Assembly (NCBI GenBank): GCA_005883245.1
Contig: VAXT01000072.1
Coordinates: forward strand, 1-9,163
Origin: Actinomycetota bacterium
GTDB lineage: Bacteria > Actinomycetota > Thermoleophilia > Gaiellales > Gaiellaceae
DNA: 9,163 nt
Reading direction: 5' to 3'
The stretch's first letter is position 1. Each line of letters begins with the position of its first letter. The notes under the pieces are model-generated. The model was not told where the DNA came from. It was given only the letters and a program-made list of their open reading frames with translations, and did not search any database. Both the position numbers and the translations under genes were made by a program. Positions 1-6,355 of the stretch are shown here, one piece after another.

Positions 1-65
1 CGGCCCTCCTCGGGCTGCTTGCGCTCGTGCCGATCGTCCTCGGGCGGCGGGAGGTGGGCGTCTGA
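1..65 (+). CDS. C-terminal tail of a membrane protein (partial)
   Basis: Only the last 20 codons of this gene are in the window, ending at TGA 63-65. The readable tail is a hydrophobic run rich in Leu, Ala, Val and Ile (ALLGLLALVPIVLG), followed by a short charged end (RREVGV). This looks like a final transmembrane helix with a positively charged end on the cytoplasmic side, as in many transporters. The family cannot be identified from this much sequence. The stop overlaps the ATG of the next gene by one base (TGATG), so the two genes are probably translated together and belong to one operon. Confidence 0.6.
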   Translation, partial: ALLGLLALVPIVLGRREVGV

Positions 66-508
66 TGCGTGCGATCGCGTACTCGATCGCCGCTGGGCTC
101 GTGCTGGTCGGGCTCTACCTGGCGCTCGGCGGAGCGTCTTACGCCCCGGCCAAGGTCGCCGACCCGTGCGCGCCTCGATCGTGGCGGAATCCGCACGGCT
201 TCGAGGCGGTCGCGGAGCAGATCGTCCTGTCCGCGCTCGACGGCGCCGCGTGCCGGTTGCACGTGTCCCGAGAGGACATGGTGCTCGCGCTCGCGAACCG
301 CGACTCGCGCGAGCAGTTCGCCCGCGAGCACGACATCTCGAACGCCGAGCTCGAGAGCCTCGTTCGCACCGGGCTGAAACGGTCGATCGACGACGCCGAG
401 AACGCCGGCGCGCTCAACCCGACCCTGGCCGGGATCCTGCGTGGCGTCGTGGGGAATCTGCCGGTCGACGAGCTGCTCAACCTGCTCCAGCAGCTGCGAG
501 GGTTCTGA
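65..508 (+). CDS. Hypothetical membrane-anchored or exported protein, 147 aa
   Basis: I do not recognise a named family. The start at ATG 65 is well supported: a strong Shine-Dalgarno sequence (GGGAGGTGG, 49-57) lies 7 bases upstream. Residues 4-25 form one hydrophobic segment (AIAYSIAAGLVLVGLYLALGG) that could be an uncleaved N-terminal anchor or a signal peptide. The rest, about 120 residues, is soluble and mostly helical in character, with two Cys (in DPCAP and AACRL) that could form a disulfide outside the cell. The middle (residues about 75-110) is charged. The C-terminus (PVDELLNLLQQLRGF) looks amphipathic. The gene overlaps the upstream membrane protein by one base and is followed one base later by the methyltransferase, so all three are likely co-transcribed. 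A role alongside the upstream membrane protein is inferred from position only. Confidence 0.75.
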   Translation: MRAIAYSIAAGLVLVGLYLALGGASYAPAKVADPCAPRSWRNPHGFEAVAEQIVLSALDGAACRLHVSREDMVLALANRDSREQFAREHDISNAELESLVRTGLKRSIDDAENAGALNPTLAGILRGVVGNLPVDELLNLLQQLRGF

Positions 509-509
509 A

Positions 510-1217
510 GTGGCCTGGTACTACGCCGTCGCCGAGCGCGACCACGACATCCAGAACCCGACGAACGCGGAGAAGATCCGGCTCATGGGCGAGTGGCTGC
601 GGCTCGGGCCGGAGAGCCGCGTGCTCGACATCGCGTCGGGCAAGGGCGGGCCGGCGCTCGTGCTCGCGTCGTCGTACGGGTGCCGGATCACGGGCGTCGA
701 GCGCTACCCGGGCTTCGTGGCCGCCGCGCGCGAACGTGTGGCGGAGGCAGGGCTGGGCGAGCTAATCGAGGTCGTCGAGTCGGACGGGCGGGAGTTCCCG
801 CTCGAGCCCGAGGCGTGGGACGTCGCGCTCTGCCTCGGGGCGACGTTCGTCTGGGACGACCTCGCCGGCACCATGTCAGCGCTCGTGCCGGCCGTCCGGC
901 CGGGCGGCCACGTCGTCGTCGGCGAGCCCTTCTGGCGCCGCAGCCCGCCCGTGGGCACCGACGACACGGGCTACGTCTCGCTCGCGGAGACCGCCGCGCG
1001 GATCGAGCGGCACGGCGTGACCTTGATCGGGCTGATCAGCTCCTCGACCGAGGACTGGGACTGCTACGAGTCGCTCCACTGGCGCGCCGTGGAGGACTGG
1101 CTCGCCGAGAACGACGACGACGAGATCCGCCGCGCGCACGAGGAGCACAAGCGGCAGTACCTCGCCCGGCGGGACGCGTTCGGCTGGGCGATCTTCCTCG
1201 CGCGGAAGGCGGGCTAG
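510..1217 (+). CDS. Class I SAM-dependent methyltransferase, 235 aa
   Basis: This is a predicted soluble methyltransferase using S-adenosylmethionine; the substrate is unknown. I place the start at GTG 510, which follows the upstream TGA by one base and has a good Shine-Dalgarno sequence (GAGGG, 498-502) 7 bases before it. An earlier in-frame ATG at 441 would add a Cys/Ser-rich stretch that reads as a shadow of the preceding gene. The Rossmann-fold motifs are in order: motif I VLDIASGKGG (residues 38-47) for the SAM glycine loop, the acidic end of strand 2 at GVER (Glu64), ESDGREF around Asp92, and DVALCLGATF from Asp104. The proline/glycine turn RPGGHVVVGEP (130-140) is the usual end of the core sheet. 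The C-terminal third (DWDCYESLHWRAVEDWL) is rich in Trp and acidic residues and may shape the substrate pocket. Its stop shares the bases CTAG with the converging recJ stop. Confidence 0.88.
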   Translation: MAWYYAVAERDHDIQNPTNAEKIRLMGEWLRLGPESRVLDIASGKGGPALVLASSYGCRITGVERYPGFVAAARERVAEAGLGELIEVVESDGREFPLEPEAWDVALCLGATFVWDDLAGTMSALVPAVRPGGHVVVGEPFWRRSPPVGTDDTGYVSLAETAARIERHGVTLIGLISSSTEDWDCYESLHWRAVEDWLAENDDDEIRRAHEEHKRQYLARRDAFGWAIFLARKAG

Positions 1218-3082
1218 GCCGCTCGGGCGAGCTCTGGCTGTTCGAGTAGCACGCGGAACGCTTCGGACTCGAGCAGCGACCTCTTGAGCGCCGTCTCGCC
1301 GTCGAGGCCGAGCTCGGCGAAGATCGTCTGGGCGTCGGGCGCGCGCTCGGCGGGCGGGCGGCGCCACTCCTCGGCGAGCCAGTCGCGAAGGCTCTCGTAG
1401 CGCTCCGGCGCGTCGAGCACGCGGCGCACGACGAGCTGCGGCGCGACCGTGCCGTTCCACTGGTTCGGCTCGAGCAGGAAGATGACGTCGTAGCGCTCCA
1501 GCTGCCGGAAGCGGTCGAGCTGCGCGCCCAAGCCGAAGGCGATCGCGCTCCCGGCGTCGCGTCCCCGGTCTCGCACGCGGAAACGAAGGTGCTTGCCGTC
1601 ACCGACTGCGGCGAGGTCACCGAGCTCGCATGACGGAAGGAGCAGCGTTACGCCGGGGTTCGCGAGCCCGAACGGCGCCAGGCGGCGGAGCTCCTCGCAG
1701 AGGTCGAGCGTGAGCTCCCGGCCCGCGACGACCGCGTCGACGACGGTCCGCGGGCGTAGGTCGTCGTCGGTGAGCGCCGCATCTGCGTGCGCCGCGAACG
1801 CATCGGTGAACGCCTCGATCTCGCCGGGGTCGATCGAGAGACCCGCAGCCGCGCGATGCCCGCCGAACCGCTCGAGGTGCTCCGAGCAGGCGGCGAGCCC
1901 GCCGTGCAGGTCGAACACGCCGGGCGAACGACCCGATCCCTTCCAGTTCCCTTCCGCGCCGGCGATCAGGACGATCGGCCGCTGGAACCGCTCGACGAGC
2001 CGCGAGGCGACGATGCCGATCACGCCCTCGTGCCAGGTCTCGTCGGCGAGCACGTAGCCGCGGCGGCGCTGCTTCGCCTCCGGCCATTCGTCGATCTTCC
2101 TGACCGCCTCGCGCAGGATCCGGTCCTCGACGCCCTGCCGCTCGCGGTTCAGCTCCTCGAGCTGGTGCGCGAGCCGGCCCGCCTCGTCCTTGTCCTCGGT
2201 AAGGAGAAGCTCGAGCGCAGCGCCCGGGCGGCAGAGGCGGCCCGACGCGTTGATCCGCGGCGCGAGCCGGAATCCGACGGCGCCCTCGTCGACGCGGGCC
2301 GGATCGACACGGGCGGCCTTCATCAGTGCCTGCAGCCCTGGCTTCTGCGTCCGCGCGAGCGACCTCAGGCCTGCGAGCGTCAGCGCCCGGTTCTCGTCGA
2401 CGAGCGGGACGACGTCCGAGATCGTCGCGAGCGCGACCAGGTCGAGGTGCCGCGTGAGCGCCTCGTGGCCCGGGCCGAGCAGCGCCTCGCCGAGCTTGTA
2501 GACGACGCCGGTGCCGCAGAGCCCGGGGAACGGGTAGTCAGATGGCCTCGTGGCGACGATAGGACAGTCCGGAAGAGTCTCGCCCGGCCGGTGGTGGTCG
2601 GTGACCACGACCTCGAGGCCGCGAGCGCGCGCCTCTGCGATCTCATCGACCGCGGTCACGCCGCAATCGACCGTGAGGACGAGGCCGCATCCCTCGTCGG
2701 CGAGCCGCGCAAGTGTCTCCCGCTGCACGCCGTAGCCTTCCTCGAAGCGGCTGGGCAGATGCCAGACGACGTCCGCTTCGAGCTCGCGCAGGATCAGCAC
2801 GGCGAGGGCGGTCGCGCAGATGCCGTCGGCGTCGTAGTCGCCGTGAACGCAGATTCGCTTGCCGGCGGCAATGGCGCCTTTGATCGCGTCCACGCCCGCA
2901 GCCATGTCCCCGAGCAGGAACGCGTCGTGGCCCGGGAGGGCTCCTTCGAGGAACGCGCGCGCCTGGTCGGGGTCGTCGTAGCCGCGCCGAACGAGCACTC
3001 GCGCGGTCGTCTCGCTGAGCCCGAGCGCCTGCGCGAGCGCGCTCGCGGCGTCGTGAGAGCACGGCTTGACCGACCAGTCCAT
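1214..3082 (-). CDS. recJ: Single-stranded-DNA-specific exonuclease RecJ, 622 aa
   Basis: RecJ degrades single-stranded DNA 5' to 3' in recombinational and mismatch repair, using Mn/Mg bound by DHH-family motifs. All are visible: HGDYDADG (residues 80-87), VDCG (Asp139), TDHH (161-164) and ISDVVPL (Asp223). The DHHA1 half has WHEGVIGIVASRL (350-362), GSGRSPG (382-388) and FGGHRAAAG (406-414). The OB-fold DNA-binding region spans about 445-553, and a C-terminal extension follows (about 560-622). I chose ATG 3082, which gives the usual RecJ N-terminus (GLSETTARVLVRRGYDDP, then a FLEG...GDM segment). GTG 3094, four codons upstream, is an alternative. Neither has a clear Shine-Dalgarno sequence. 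Longer extensions run antisense through the divergent neighbour and are not credible. The stop overlaps the methyltransferase stop. The length is within the normal range and nothing appears missing. Confidence 0.96.
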   Translation of the reverse strand: MDWSVKPCSHDAASALAQALGLSETTARVLVRRGYDDPDQARAFLEGALPGHDAFLLGDMAAGVDAIKGAIAAGKRICVHGDYDADGICATALAVLILRELEADVVWHLPSRFEEGYGVQRETLARLADEGCGLVLTVDCGVTAVDEIAEARARGLEVVVTDHHRPGETLPDCPIVATRPSDYPFPGLCGTGVVYKLGEALLGPGHEALTRHLDLVALATISDVVPLVDENRALTLAGLRSLARTQKPGLQALMKAARVDPARVDEGAVGFRLAPRINASGRLCRPGAALELLLTEDKDEAGRLAHQLEELNRERQGVEDRILREAVRKIDEWPEAKQRRRGYVLADETWHEGVIGIVASRLVERFQRPIVLIAGAEGNWKGSGRSPGVFDLHGGLAACSEHLERFGGHRAAAGLSIDPGEIEAFTDAFAAHADAALTDDDLRPRTVVDAVVAGRELTLDLCEELRRLAPFGLANPGVTLLLPSCELGDLAAVGDGKHLRFRVRDRGRDAGSAIAFGLGAQLDRFRQLERYDVIFLLEPNQWNGTVAPQLVVRRVLDAPERYESLRDWLAEEWRRPPAERAPDAQTIFAELGLDGETALKRSLLESEAFRVLLEQPELARAA

Positions 3083-3145
3083 GGGCCGAGCCACGGTACG
3101 GAGGCGGTCGGACGGCGGAATCGTCCCGTGTCTATCCTGGGAAAC

Positions 3146-3604
3146 GTGACCGTGGAGGCGAACTACTCGTCGGGCGAGGACTACATGGTCGAGTTCCTCG
3201 GGTACCGGTTCGCGTTCAACGCGGAGGACTTCGAGCAGCGCGTGACGGCGGCCGCGGTCAAGCTCGGGCTCGTGGAGGACAACGACCTCGACGAGGACGA
3301 GATGGACGACCTCGTCGAGCTCGCAGCCGACGGGATGATCGACGAGCCGCGCAGCTCGCTGGGGCGCTACCTCGTGCGGCACTGGGAGCAGCTGTCGCTG
3401 ATCCGGGGCGAGTCGCTCGTCTACTGGCTGCGCAAGCTGGTGTTCCGCGGCGCGTGGCTCGACCACCGCGTGAAGGAGGGGCTGCTCGAGGTGGACTGGG
3501 ACGACGACGAGGGCGAGTTCGCGTACCGCGACCCGAGGGGCGACCGCGCCCTGCTCGAGCTCGCGCCGATCCCGTCCTGGCACGAAGTCCAGTTCCGCCG
3601 CTAA
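3146..3604 (+). CDS. Acidic hypothetical protein, about 152 aa, divergent from recJ
   Basis: I do not recognise the family. The protein is very acidic, with clusters VEDNDLDEDEMDDLVE (residues 43-58) and EVDWDDDEGEFAY (115-127). It has aromatic-rich segments (MVEFLGYRFAFNAEDF, 14-29; LVYWLRKLVFRGAWLDHRV, 91-109) but no signal peptide or membrane helix, so it is probably cytoplasmic. The start is uncertain. GTG 3146 has a TATCCT box (3133-3138) placed so that transcription could begin at or next to the start codon, giving a leaderless mRNA. GTG 3152 has GGGA about 9 bases upstream. ATG 3185 has GAGGA (3176-3180) 4 bases upstream and would give 139 aa. The gene diverges from recJ across only about 63 bases, so the two promoters must be interleaved. 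Reading this frame further upstream runs antisense through recJ and is not a real extension. Confidence 0.7.
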   Translation: MTVEANYSSGEDYMVEFLGYRFAFNAEDFEQRVTAAAVKLGLVEDNDLDEDEMDDLVELAADGMIDEPRSSLGRYLVRHWEQLSLIRGESLVYWLRKLVFRGAWLDHRVKEGLLEVDWDDDEGEFAYRDPRGDRALLELAPIPSWHEVQFRR

Positions 3605-3822
3605 GCGGGCCCATCCTCAAAGAGCCACCTCTCCGCGGGCCATGGCCCGGGGTCAGACCCCGCTCCAAAGGCGTGACGATTCGGGGACGAAAGTCGCGCG
3701 AAGGATCCACTGATCGTGGAGCATCCTTGTGGTCGCCCACGCTCTCCTCGACAGGGTCTGACCCCATAGAGACGTGGTTTCGCTCTGGATTTTGCGTGCT
3801 ACCCTCATTCTCGGAGCAACTT
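3605..3822. other. Gene-free stretch between two hypothetical genes
   Basis: No convincing reading frame occupies these roughly 220 bases. In order they contain a 14-base perfect palindrome CGGGCCATGGCCCG (3636-3649), the structured inverted-repeat element at 3649-3766, and a relatively AT-rich stretch (about 3770-3830) that is likely to hold the promoter of the following gene. The drop in GC compared with the flanking genes is visible by eye, for example GGATTTTGCG and AACTTTTGTCAC. Confidence 0.7.
3649..3766. repeat. Structured inverted-repeat element bounded by GGGGTCAGACCC palindromes
   Basis: The left end is GGGGTCAGACCCC (3649-3661). The right end, GGGTCTGACCCCA (3754-3766), carries the same 12-base core on the opposite strand. 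Each end is nearly self-complementary as well as being the inverted partner of the other. Between them are two further possible hairpins. One is a TTCG/CGAA stem inside a GAC/GTC pair (3674-3693). The other pairs AAGGAT with ATCCTT and CCAC with GTGG around a 5-base loop, with a 3-base bulge (3701-3728). The overall form, two inverted palindromic ends around a short structured spacer, resembles REP/REPIN or MITE-like elements. There is no transposase here, so mobilisation would have to come from elsewhere in the genome. Alternatives are a bidirectional terminator or a structured RNA. Confidence 0.55.
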
Positions 3823-4209
3823 TTGTCACAAGCAGCCGCCGATACGGCTGCGGCAATGCTGATGGAGGCTCGCGGCCTCCTCCTCAGAGGTTGGTCGAAG
3901 GGCGCTCAGGCGCGCGACGGACGGGGTCAGATCGTCAACGCGTGGAGCGGCGACGCCGCTTCCTGGTCGCTCGTCGGAGCGCTACTCGCGAGCTGGCAGC
4001 GGCACGACGACAAGCTGGACGAGGACTTCGTCGCCCACTCCGCCGAGGCACGGGCGCTCTCCGAGGCGACGCAGGCTCTCGCCCGCACCACCGGCACCCT
4101 CGCGCTCGACTCGTGGAACGACGCTCCCGAACGCACGAGGTCGGACGTGATCGCGGCCATCGATCGCGGGCTTTCCCTGCTCCACGCCGACACGGCCGAA
4201 GCGGTCTAG
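3823..4209 (+). CDS. DUF6197-like hypothetical protein, about 128 aa
   Basis: The pattern LMEARGLLLRGWSKGAQARDGRG (residues 13-35), then ASWSLVGALLASW (46-58) and SWNDAPERTRSDVIAAIDRGLSLL (97-120), matches what I know of DUF6197 proteins: a helix, 'GW-x-x-G-A-x-ARD', a 'W-x-x-GAL' helix and a late 'WND' motif. The family's function is not established. The protein has no signal peptide or membrane helix. I prefer TTG 3823 as the start because CGGAG (3812-3816) lies 6 bases upstream; GTG 3796 and ATG 3856 are alternatives without such a site. Base composition at the 5' end is poorer in GC than in neighbouring genes. The structured repeat lies just upstream. The stop shares CTAG with the ruvB stop, so the two genes converge with no space for a terminator. 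The family call is from memory of the motif and is moderately sure. Confidence 0.72.
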   Translation: MSQAAADTAAAMLMEARGLLLRGWSKGAQARDGRGQIVNAWSGDAASWSLVGALLASWQRHDDKLDEDFVAHSAEARALSEATQALARTTGTLALDSWNDAPERTRSDVIAAIDRGLSLLHADTAEAV

Positions 4210-5216
4210 AAGAGCGCTTCCGCCCTCTTCGCGGCGCCCACGTGCTCGCGCCCCAGCTTCGTCACGACCCGCCCGCGAGGCGTGCGCTGGATGAACCCGA
4301 GCTGGAGCAGGTACGGCTCGTAGACGTCCTCGATCGTGTCCGGCTCCTCACCCAGGGCCACGGCCAGAGTGGACAGGCCCACCGGTCCGCCGTCGAAGCG
4401 ATCGACAATCGCCAGCAGAAGTGCCCGGTCGGTGCGCTCGAGCCCGTGCCCGTCCACCTCGAGCAGCTCCAGCGCCTCGGCGGCTACCTCGGCCGTGACG
4501 ACGCCTTCGTGCCGAACCTCGGCCACGTCCCGCACGCGCCGCAGGATCCGATTCGATACCCGGGGCGTCCCCCGCGAACGCGACGCGATCTCGTCCGCAG
4601 CCTCGTCCGCGATCTCGACGCCCAGGATCCCGGCCGACCGGCGCACGATGAAGCTCAGCTCCTCCGGCTCGTAGTACTCGAGCCGGAACGTCATCCCGAA
4701 GCGATCGCGCAGCGGCGTCGTGAGCAGCCCGGTGCGCGTGGTCGCTCCAACGAGCGTGAACGGCGGCACCTCAAGCGTCAGCGTCCGTGCCGCGTGCCCC
4801 TGCCCGACGACGATGTCGAGCCGGAAGTCCTCGAGCGCCGGGTAGAGCACCTCCTCGACGGCACTCGACAGCCGGTGGATCTCGTCGACGAACAGGACGT
4901 CTCGCGGCTCGAGCGCGGTCAGGATCGACGCCATGTCGCCCTTGCGCTCCAGCGCCGGCCCGGCGACACAGCGGATGCCGACGCCGAGCTCCTCGCGGAC
5001 GATGTAGGCGAGGCTCGTCTTCCCAAGGCCGGGCGGCCCGACCAGGAGCACGTGGTCGAGCGGCTCGGCACGCGCCCGCGCCGCCTGCAACGCGATGTCC
5101 AGCTGCTCCTTGACGCGCTCCTGCCCGACGAAGTCGTCGAGGTTCCGAGGCCGCAGCGAGCGATCGAGCTCGTCCTCGTCCGGCCGCAGCGCAGGAGCGA
5201 GGAACTGCTCCGTCAC
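4206..5216 (-). CDS. ruvB: Holliday junction branch migration ATPase RuvB, 336 aa
   Basis: RuvB is the hexameric AAA+ motor that, loaded by RuvA, drives branch migration of Holliday junctions. The sequence shows the family signature LRPRNLDDFVGQE (residues 21-33), Walker A GPPGLGKTS (60-68), Walker B FVDEIHRL (109-116), sensor 1 GATTRTGLL (157-165) and the arginine-finger segment PLRDRFG (Arg170). RGTPRVSNRILRRVRD marks the second AAA+ subdomain (sensor 2). The C-terminal winged helix ends in GFIQRTPRGRVVT. Length and motif order are normal. The start is GTG 5216, forming GTGA with the ruvA stop, so it is probably translated by coupling with ruvA. It is the last gene of the ruvCAB operon and its TAG shares CTAG with the converging gene. 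Confidence 0.97.
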   Translation of the reverse strand: MTEQFLAPALRPDEDELDRSLRPRNLDDFVGQERVKEQLDIALQAARARAEPLDHVLLVGPPGLGKTSLAYIVREELGVGIRCVAGPALERKGDMASILTALEPRDVLFVDEIHRLSSAVEEVLYPALEDFRLDIVVGQGHAARTLTLEVPPFTLVGATTRTGLLTTPLRDRFGMTFRLEYYEPEELSFIVRRSAGILGVEIADEAADEIASRSRGTPRVSNRILRRVRDVAEVRHEGVVTAEVAAEALELLEVDGHGLERTDRALLLAIVDRFDGGPVGLSTLAVALGEEPDTIEDVYEPYLLQLGFIQRTPRGRVVTKLGREHVGAAKRAEALF

Positions 5217-5767
5217 GCCGCCTTCAGCGCCTGGCGGACGCGCTCCTCGGGCGGAGCCTCCGGGTCGGTGCCGGCGAGCGCACGTTCCGCCTCGACGGCC
5301 GTGTAGCCGAGCTCGAGGAGCGCGTCGCGTGCGACGAGGTCGGGCGCGCCTTCGGGCACGACCTGCTCGAGCCCCATCTTCTCCTTCAGCTCGAGGACGA
5401 CACGCTCAGCGGTCTTCTTCCCAACTCCGGGGATGGCCAGGAAGCGGGTCGTGTCCTCGAGGACGATCGAGCGCCGCAGCTCGGCCGGAGTCGAGCCGGA
5501 GACGATCAGCAACGCGACCTTCGGCCCCACGCCCGACACGGACAGCAGCTGCTCGAAGAGCTCCCGCTCGGCGGGCTCCGCGAATCCGTACAGCTGGAGC
5601 ACGTCCTCGCGCACGTGGAGGTACGTGTCGAACGAGACCTCGCGCCCCTCTTTCGCCTTGCGGCCGGCGCGCTCGGAGACCCGCAGGAGGTACCCGACGC
5701 CGTTGACGTCGAGCACGAGCCCGTCCGCGGTGCGCGCGACCGGAATCCCTGTCAGCCGCGCAATCAC
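5213..5767 (-). CDS. ruvA: Holliday junction DNA helicase subunit RuvA, 184 aa
   Basis: RuvA binds four-way junctions as a tetramer and loads RuvB. I place the start at GTG 5767 because it yields the normal RuvA N-terminus (V/M-IARLTGIPV) and overlaps the ruvC stop as GTGA; longer versions run into an Arg/Pro-rich shadow of ruvC. The OB-fold domain I covers residues 1-63 and contains LVLDVNGVGYLLRV and VREDVLQLYGFA. Domain II carries two helix-hairpin-helix motifs, LLSVSGVGPKVALLIV (74-89) and FLAIPGVGKKTAERVV (109-124). An acidic, proline-containing linker leads to domain III (about 142-184, VARDALLELGYTAVEAERAL), which contacts RuvB. Length is slightly below the typical 190-205 residues but no domain is lost. 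Confidence 0.96.
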   Translation of the reverse strand: MIARLTGIPVARTADGLVLDVNGVGYLLRVSERAGRKAKEGREVSFDTYLHVREDVLQLYGFAEPAERELFEQLLSVSGVGPKVALLIVSGSTPAELRRSIVLEDTTRFLAIPGVGKKTAERVVLELKEKMGLEQVVPEGAPDLVARDALLELGYTAVEAERALAGTDPEAPPEERVRQALKAA

Positions 5768-6255
5768 GCGGAGACTGCCTTCAGCAGCGGCGGCGCCAGG
5801 GCATGGCAGATCCCGACCGCGAGCGCGTCGGCGGCGTGACTCGGCTCGGGCGGCGCGTCGAGGCGGAGGATCGCCTGCACCATCCGCTGCACCTGGGCCT
5901 TCTCGGCGCGCCCGTAGCCGCACACCGCCTGCTTGACGCGGCTCGGCGAGTACTCAGCGCACTCCACCTCGGCGAGCGCGGAGGCGACGAGGATGGCGCC
6001 GCGCGCCTGTCCGACGGAGAGCGCGGTGCGGGCGTCGACGCCGACGAAGGACTCCTCGAGAGCGACGGCATCCGGAGCCGTCTGGTCGATGAGCGTCGTG
6101 ACCGCGTCGAAAATCGTCTTCAGGCGCGCCTCGGGCCGGTCGGACGCGGGGGTCTTCCACCACCCGTAGTCGATGGCCCGCACCCGCCCGCCTTTTTCTT
6201 GGACGATGCCGTACCCGCATGCAGCCGTGCCCGGATCGATGCCCAGAACTTTCAC
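5764..6255 (-). CDS. ruvC: Crossover junction endodeoxyribonuclease RuvC, 163 aa
   Basis: RuvC is the dimeric metal-dependent nuclease that cuts Holliday junctions symmetrically. It has the RNase H-like fold and its acidic catalytic set is visible: Asp7 in LGIDPGTAACGYG, Glu67 in ALEESFVG, and His140 and Asp143 in HAADALAVGICH. The His in place of one Asp is the arrangement known from Thermus RuvC. VGQARGAILVASA and YSPSRVKQAVCGYGRAEKAQV are also typical. The start is GTG 6255, giving V/M-KVLGIDPG directly. No Shine-Dalgarno sequence precedes it, but TAACCT (6267-6262 on this strand) ends 6 bases before the start codon, which would suit a leaderless transcript. It is the first gene of ruvC-ruvA-ruvB and diverges from the cupredoxin gene across about 100 bases. 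Confidence 0.97.
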   Translation of the reverse strand: MKVLGIDPGTAACGYGIVQEKGGRVRAIDYGWWKTPASDRPEARLKTIFDAVTTLIDQTAPDAVALEESFVGVDARTALSVGQARGAILVASALAEVECAEYSPSRVKQAVCGYGRAEKAQVQRMVQAILRLDAPPEPSHAADALAVGICHALAPPLLKAVSA

Positions 6256-6261
6256 GGGTCG

Positions 6262-6267
6262 AGGTTA
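6262..6267 (-). promoter_or_regulatory. Possible -10 box of the ruvCAB operon
   Basis: TAACCT on the minus strand ends 6 bases before the GTG start of ruvC, which would put the first transcribed base at or next to the start codon. No convincing -35 hexamer is visible at the usual spacing, so this is a weak call based on the hexamer, its position and the absence of a Shine-Dalgarno sequence. No actinobacterial LexA box (TCGAAC-N4-GTTCGA) is visible in this interval. Confidence 0.25.
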
Positions 6268-6311
6268 GGCGCGACACCGGACGTTCCTGCCCTGAAAACC
6301 GGAAATCCCCC

Positions 6312-6340
6312 TTTCGCGTATCGGACCTGTGGAGTAGGCT
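6312..6340 (+). promoter_or_regulatory. Possible promoter of the cupredoxin gene
   Basis: TTTCGC (6312-6317) and TAGGCT (6335-6340) are separated by exactly 17 bases. They stand about 15 bases before the GTG start and just upstream of a purine-rich ribosome binding site (GAGGGGAG, 6345-6352). The -10 is a fair match to the actinobacterial consensus and the -35 is poor. The short distance implies a very short leader. Confidence 0.35.
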
Positions 6341-6355
6341 CGCCGAGGGGAGTTC

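Noticed and set aside
441..509. Upstream ATG 441 as the methyltransferase start
   Set aside because: It would overlap the previous gene by 68 bases, adds Cys/Ser-rich shadow sequence, and lacks the good ribosome site seen before GTG 510.
1787..3145. Long plus-strand open frame running antisense through recJ into the 152-aa gene
   Set aside because: It is open only because of high GC and codon bias on the opposite strand; the Arg/Glu-rich product has no domain character and recJ is unmistakable on the minus strand.
3083..3583. N-terminal extension of recJ by up to 167 codons
   Set aside because: The added sequence is the antisense shadow of the divergent gene, and the normal RecJ N-terminus begins at about 3082.
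3925..3934. Third GGGGTCAG copy inside the DUF6197-like gene
   Set aside because: It lacks the palindromic half and is explained by the coding sequence around DGRGQIV; probably chance.
4209..4230. GAAGAG...CTCTTC stem near the ruvB stop as a terminator
   Set aside because: Only 6 base pairs around a 10-base loop, located inside the ruvB coding end; not convincing.
3774..5306. 510-codon plus-strand open frame across the DUF6197-like gene and ruvB
   Set aside because: It is out of frame with the first and antisense to the second; composition is Arg-rich low-information sequence, and ruvB motifs are complete on the other strand.
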